Source: Desulfuromonas acetexigens
GTDB taxonomy: Bacteria; Desulfobacterota; Desulfuromonadia; Desulfuromonadales; Trichloromonadaceae
Length of the DNA stretch: 64,000 bases
Assembly (NCBI RefSeq): GCF_900111775.1
Contig: NZ_FOJJ01000012.1
Coordinates: 310,001-374,000, forward strand
Reading direction: 5' to 3'
In this document: positions 62,278 to 64,000 of the stretch, piece after piece
Layout of the letters: every line of letters begins with the position of its first letter
How positions within the stretch are numbered: the first letter of the stretch is position 1
Made by a program: the position numbers and the translations under genes
The notes under the pieces: generated by a model
What the model was told of the DNA's origin: nothing
What the model saw: only the letters and a program-made list of their open reading frames with translations
The model's database searches: none

Positions 62278-63483
62278 GTGAAGATTCTCTATCTCTGCCA
62301 CCGTATTCCCTATCCCCCCAACAAGGGGGACAAGATTCGCTCCTTCAACGAGGTGCGTTATCTCGCGGCGCGGCATGAGCTCGATCTGCTCTGCCTGGCC
62401 GACGACCCCGGGGATCTGAAGTATCGCGCCGAGTTGGAGAAGATCTGCCGTCGGGTCGAGGTCTTCCCCCTCGATCCGACCCGGGCCAAGGTGCGCGGGC
62501 TGCTCTCCCTGGCCAAAGGCAACAGCCTTTCGGCGGGCTACTTTCATCAGCGCGACATGCAACAGTGCTGCGACCGCCTGCTGCAAGAAGGGGATTACGA
62601 CGCCGTCCTCTGTTTCTCCTCGACTATGGCCGAATACCTCTTCCGCGCCGCCCCTCAGAAAAAAAGTCCCAGGCGGGTCATGGATTTCTGCGACGTCGAT
62701 TCGGACAAGTGGCTGCAGTACGCCGCCGAATCCCGCATCCCCCTGACTTGGCTCTACCGCCTGGAAAACCGGCGACTGGCCGACTACGAACGGGGGATTT
62801 ACCGGGCATTCGACCATTCGGTGTTGATCTCCGAAGCCGAAGCTCTTCTCTTCCGCGGGATCTGTCCTGAGGCCCGGGATATCGCCGTCATCCCCAACGG
62901 GGTCGATTACGACTATTTTTCCCCCGAGCGGGAGAGCACGCGGGTACTGTCGGTCGATACGCCGAACCTCGTCTTTACCGGCGCCATGGACTATCACGTC
63001 AACGTCGACGGTGTGTGCTGGTTCTGTCGCGAAATCTGGCCGCTGCTGAAAAAGGATTTCCCCCCCCTGCGTTTCACCATCGTCGGCAGTAAGCCGACCC
63101 CGGCGGTCCTCGCCCTGGCGAAACTGGATGGAGTCGCCGTCACCGGCTTTGTTGACGATGTCCGACCCTACTATCGGGACGCGGACGTCTGTGTTATCCC
63201 TTTGCGTCTGGGCAGGGGAGTGCAGAACAAGGTGCTCGAAGCCCTGGCCATGGGCAAGGCGGCGGTTGCCACGGCCAAAGCCAACGCCGGGATTCAGGCT
63301 GAGGACGGCACCCACCTGCGCCTCGCCGACTCCCCCCGGGATTTTGCCGCCGCCGTCGCTACCCTGTTGCGCGATCCCAGTCAGCGGCAAACCCTTGGCG
63401 GGAACGCCCGGCGCTTTGTGACGGAACGTTACGACTGGGCGACGAACATGGAAAAATTGGAAAAATTGTTGATGACGGTGTAG
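62278..63483 (+). CDS. XrtA-locus glycosyltransferase (GT4 type, TIGR03087-like)
   Basis: 401 residues from GTG 62278 (AAAAGGA seven bases upstream; TTG 62272 is less likely). 'ILYLCHRIPYPPNKGDKIRSFNEVRYL' is the hallmark N-terminus of the PEP-CTERM/EpsH1-type sugar transferase. The GT-B C-terminal domain holds 'LVFTGAMDYHVNVDGVCWF' and 'VIPLRLGRGVQNKVLEALAMGKAAVAT'. It adds a sugar to the lipid-linked exopolysaccharide repeat unit in the cytoplasm. The TAG stop lies in a palindromic repeat. Confidence 0.94.
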   Translation: MKILYLCHRIPYPPNKGDKIRSFNEVRYLAARHELDLLCLADDPGDLKYRAELEKICRRVEVFPLDPTRAKVRGLLSLAKGNSLSAGYFHQRDMQQCCDRLLQEGDYDAVLCFSSTMAEYLFRAAPQKKSPRRVMDFCDVDSDKWLQYAAESRIPLTWLYRLENRRLADYERGIYRAFDHSVLISEAEALLFRGICPEARDIAVIPNGVDYDYFSPERESTRVLSVDTPNLVFTGAMDYHVNVDGVCWFCREIWPLLKKDFPPLRFTIVGSKPTPAVLALAKLDGVAVTGFVDDVRPYYRDADVCVIPLRLGRGVQNKVLEALAMGKAAVATAKANAGIQAEDGTHLRLADSPRDFAAAVATLLRDPSQRQTLGGNARRFVTERYDWATNMEKLEKLLMTV

Positions 63484-63545
63484 GGGCGCAGCTGCGCCCT
63501 TACGATAAACGACGGCCAAACAGGGCGACCCATGGGTCGCCCCTA
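63480..63545. repeat. Two GTAGGGGCG-family palindromes
   Basis: GTAGGGGCGCAGCTGCGCCC followed by TTAC (63480-63503), whose TAG is the stop of the preceding glycosyltransferase, and CAGGGCGACCCATGGGTCGC then CCCTAC (63521-63545). Confidence 0.85.
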
Positions 63546-63561
63546 CGGGGTAAATTCATCC

Positions 63562-64000
63562 ATGAAAATTCTCCATGTTCTCGACCACAGCCTGCCGCTG
63601 CACAGCGGTTACACTTTCCGCAGCCAGAGCCTCTTTCGCGCCCAACGGGGGATGGGGTTTGAGCCGGTGATCGTCACCTCGCCCAAGCACGAGGCCGATC
63701 TCAAAGGGGATGCGCCCCGGCGGGAGGAGATCAACGGTTTCACCTACTACCGCAGCGGCGCCGTGCCCAGCTTTTCCGTTCCCTTCGTCGGCGAGTTGTG
63801 GCTGATGCACGTCCTCTCCCGGCGGATTCTCGAAGTCGCCCAGGCCGAGCAGCCCAACCTCATCCACGCCCATTCGCCGGTCTTGAACGCCATCCCCGCC
63901 CTCTGGGCCGGGCGCAAACTCGGGCTGCCCGTGGTCTACGAAATCCGCGCCTTCTGGGAGGATGCCGCCGTCGATCACGGCACCTACGTCGAAGGCTCGT
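63562..64000 (+). CDS. Exosortase-A-associated glycosyltransferase (TIGR04063-like), 3' truncated by the window
   Basis: ATG 63562 opens a frame that is still open at the window end (146 codons visible). 'ILHVLDHSLPLHSGYTFRSQSL' and 'VVYEIRAFWEDAAVDHGTY' are the distinctive sequences of the exosortase-A-linked glycosyltransferase family, typically about 400 residues. It belongs to the GT4 class and acts on the lipid-linked polysaccharide. The next genes downstream are expected to include more of the XrtA locus. Confidence 0.92.
   Translation, partial: MKILHVLDHSLPLHSGYTFRSQSLFRAQRGMGFEPVIVTSPKHEADLKGDAPRREEINGFTYYRSGAVPSFSVPFVGELWLMHVLSRRILEVAQAEQPNLIHAHSPVLNAIPALWAGRKLGLPVVYEIRAFWEDAAVDHGTYVEGS

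Overview
The window looks like chromosomal DNA from a Gram-negative, high-GC, anaerobic-type deltaproteobacterium of the Desulfuromonadales/Geobacter kind (inference). The basis is the gene order cdaA-cdaR-glmM-pdxJ-acpS-nnr-tsaE, lysC next to cimA, an LPS-assembly LptD fragment, a large sigma-54 component, and a full PEP-CTERM/exosortase (XrtA/EpsH type) exopolysaccharide locus. I see no rRNA, CRISPR array, transposase or prophage.

Layout. 1-3,100: the 3' end of lptD, a secreted helix-hairpin-helix protein, an FtsB-like septum protein, a small four-cysteine protein, a membrane-anchored SPOR protein and two CAT-anticodon tRNAs. 3,100-19,500: a dense same-strand housekeeping block (tilS, ftsH, folP, the c-di-AMP module cdaA-cdaR-glmM, pdxJ, acpS, nnr, a CBS protein, tsaE, lpd, lysC, cimA, a second HhH protein, a zinc-ribbon peptide). 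Most junctions here overlap or are separated by only a few bases. 19,600-23,800: a short E2-like acyltransferase, an AAA/Lon-type protease and a CPBP membrane protease of the type linked to PEP-CTERM systems.

23,800-36,000 is accessory. It holds a GAF/histidine-kinase-like/GAF/HD-GYP-like protein with degenerate catalytic sites and a LuxI-like 'exosortase-associated' acyltransferase. This meets, tail to tail, a five-gene minus-strand operon: DevC-like permease, ABC ATPase, membrane fusion protein, a TolC with a C-terminal SPOR domain, and a ThiF-type adenylating enzyme. Next to it is a cassette of a nitroreductase-like protein, an MGT-type glycosyltransferase and an E2-fold protein that has lost its catalytic His.

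36,000-45,000 holds a PEP-CTERM protein and a 2,505-residue secreted protein. The latter begins with a related domain and then carries seven SdrD/Cna-B-like domains (four in an exact 345-bp tandem repeat), other repeat domains and a long charged coiled-coil stretch. 45,000-64,000 is the XrtA locus: a second acyltransferase, a soluble histidine kinase and sigma-54 response regulator, a pseudo-receiver, the PrsT-like TPR lipoprotein, an initiating sugar transferase, SLBB export protein, chain-length regulator, tyrosine kinase, outer-membrane barrel, AAA ATPase, deacetylase, FemAB protein, VanZ protein and two glycosyltransferases. The exosortase gene itself is not in the window and probably lies past 64,000.

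Regulation ties these parts together. I find convincing sigma-54 promoters (GG-N10-GC) before the PEP-CTERM gene, the first acyltransferase and the pseudo-receiver/PrsT pair, and a weaker one before the HD-GYP-like gene. Before the PEP-CTERM and HD-GYP-like genes there is also a shared 17-bp box, TGTCGGAATnnTTTACA, ending 64-65 bp upstream of the -24 element. This suggests one sigma-54 regulon, plausibly run by the response regulator at 46,985-48,343, coordinating surface protein, signalling and exopolysaccharide genes. Intergenic DNA around the XrtA genes is rich in short palindromic and tandem repeats, including a GTAGGGGCG... palindrome family that provides the stop codon of three genes.
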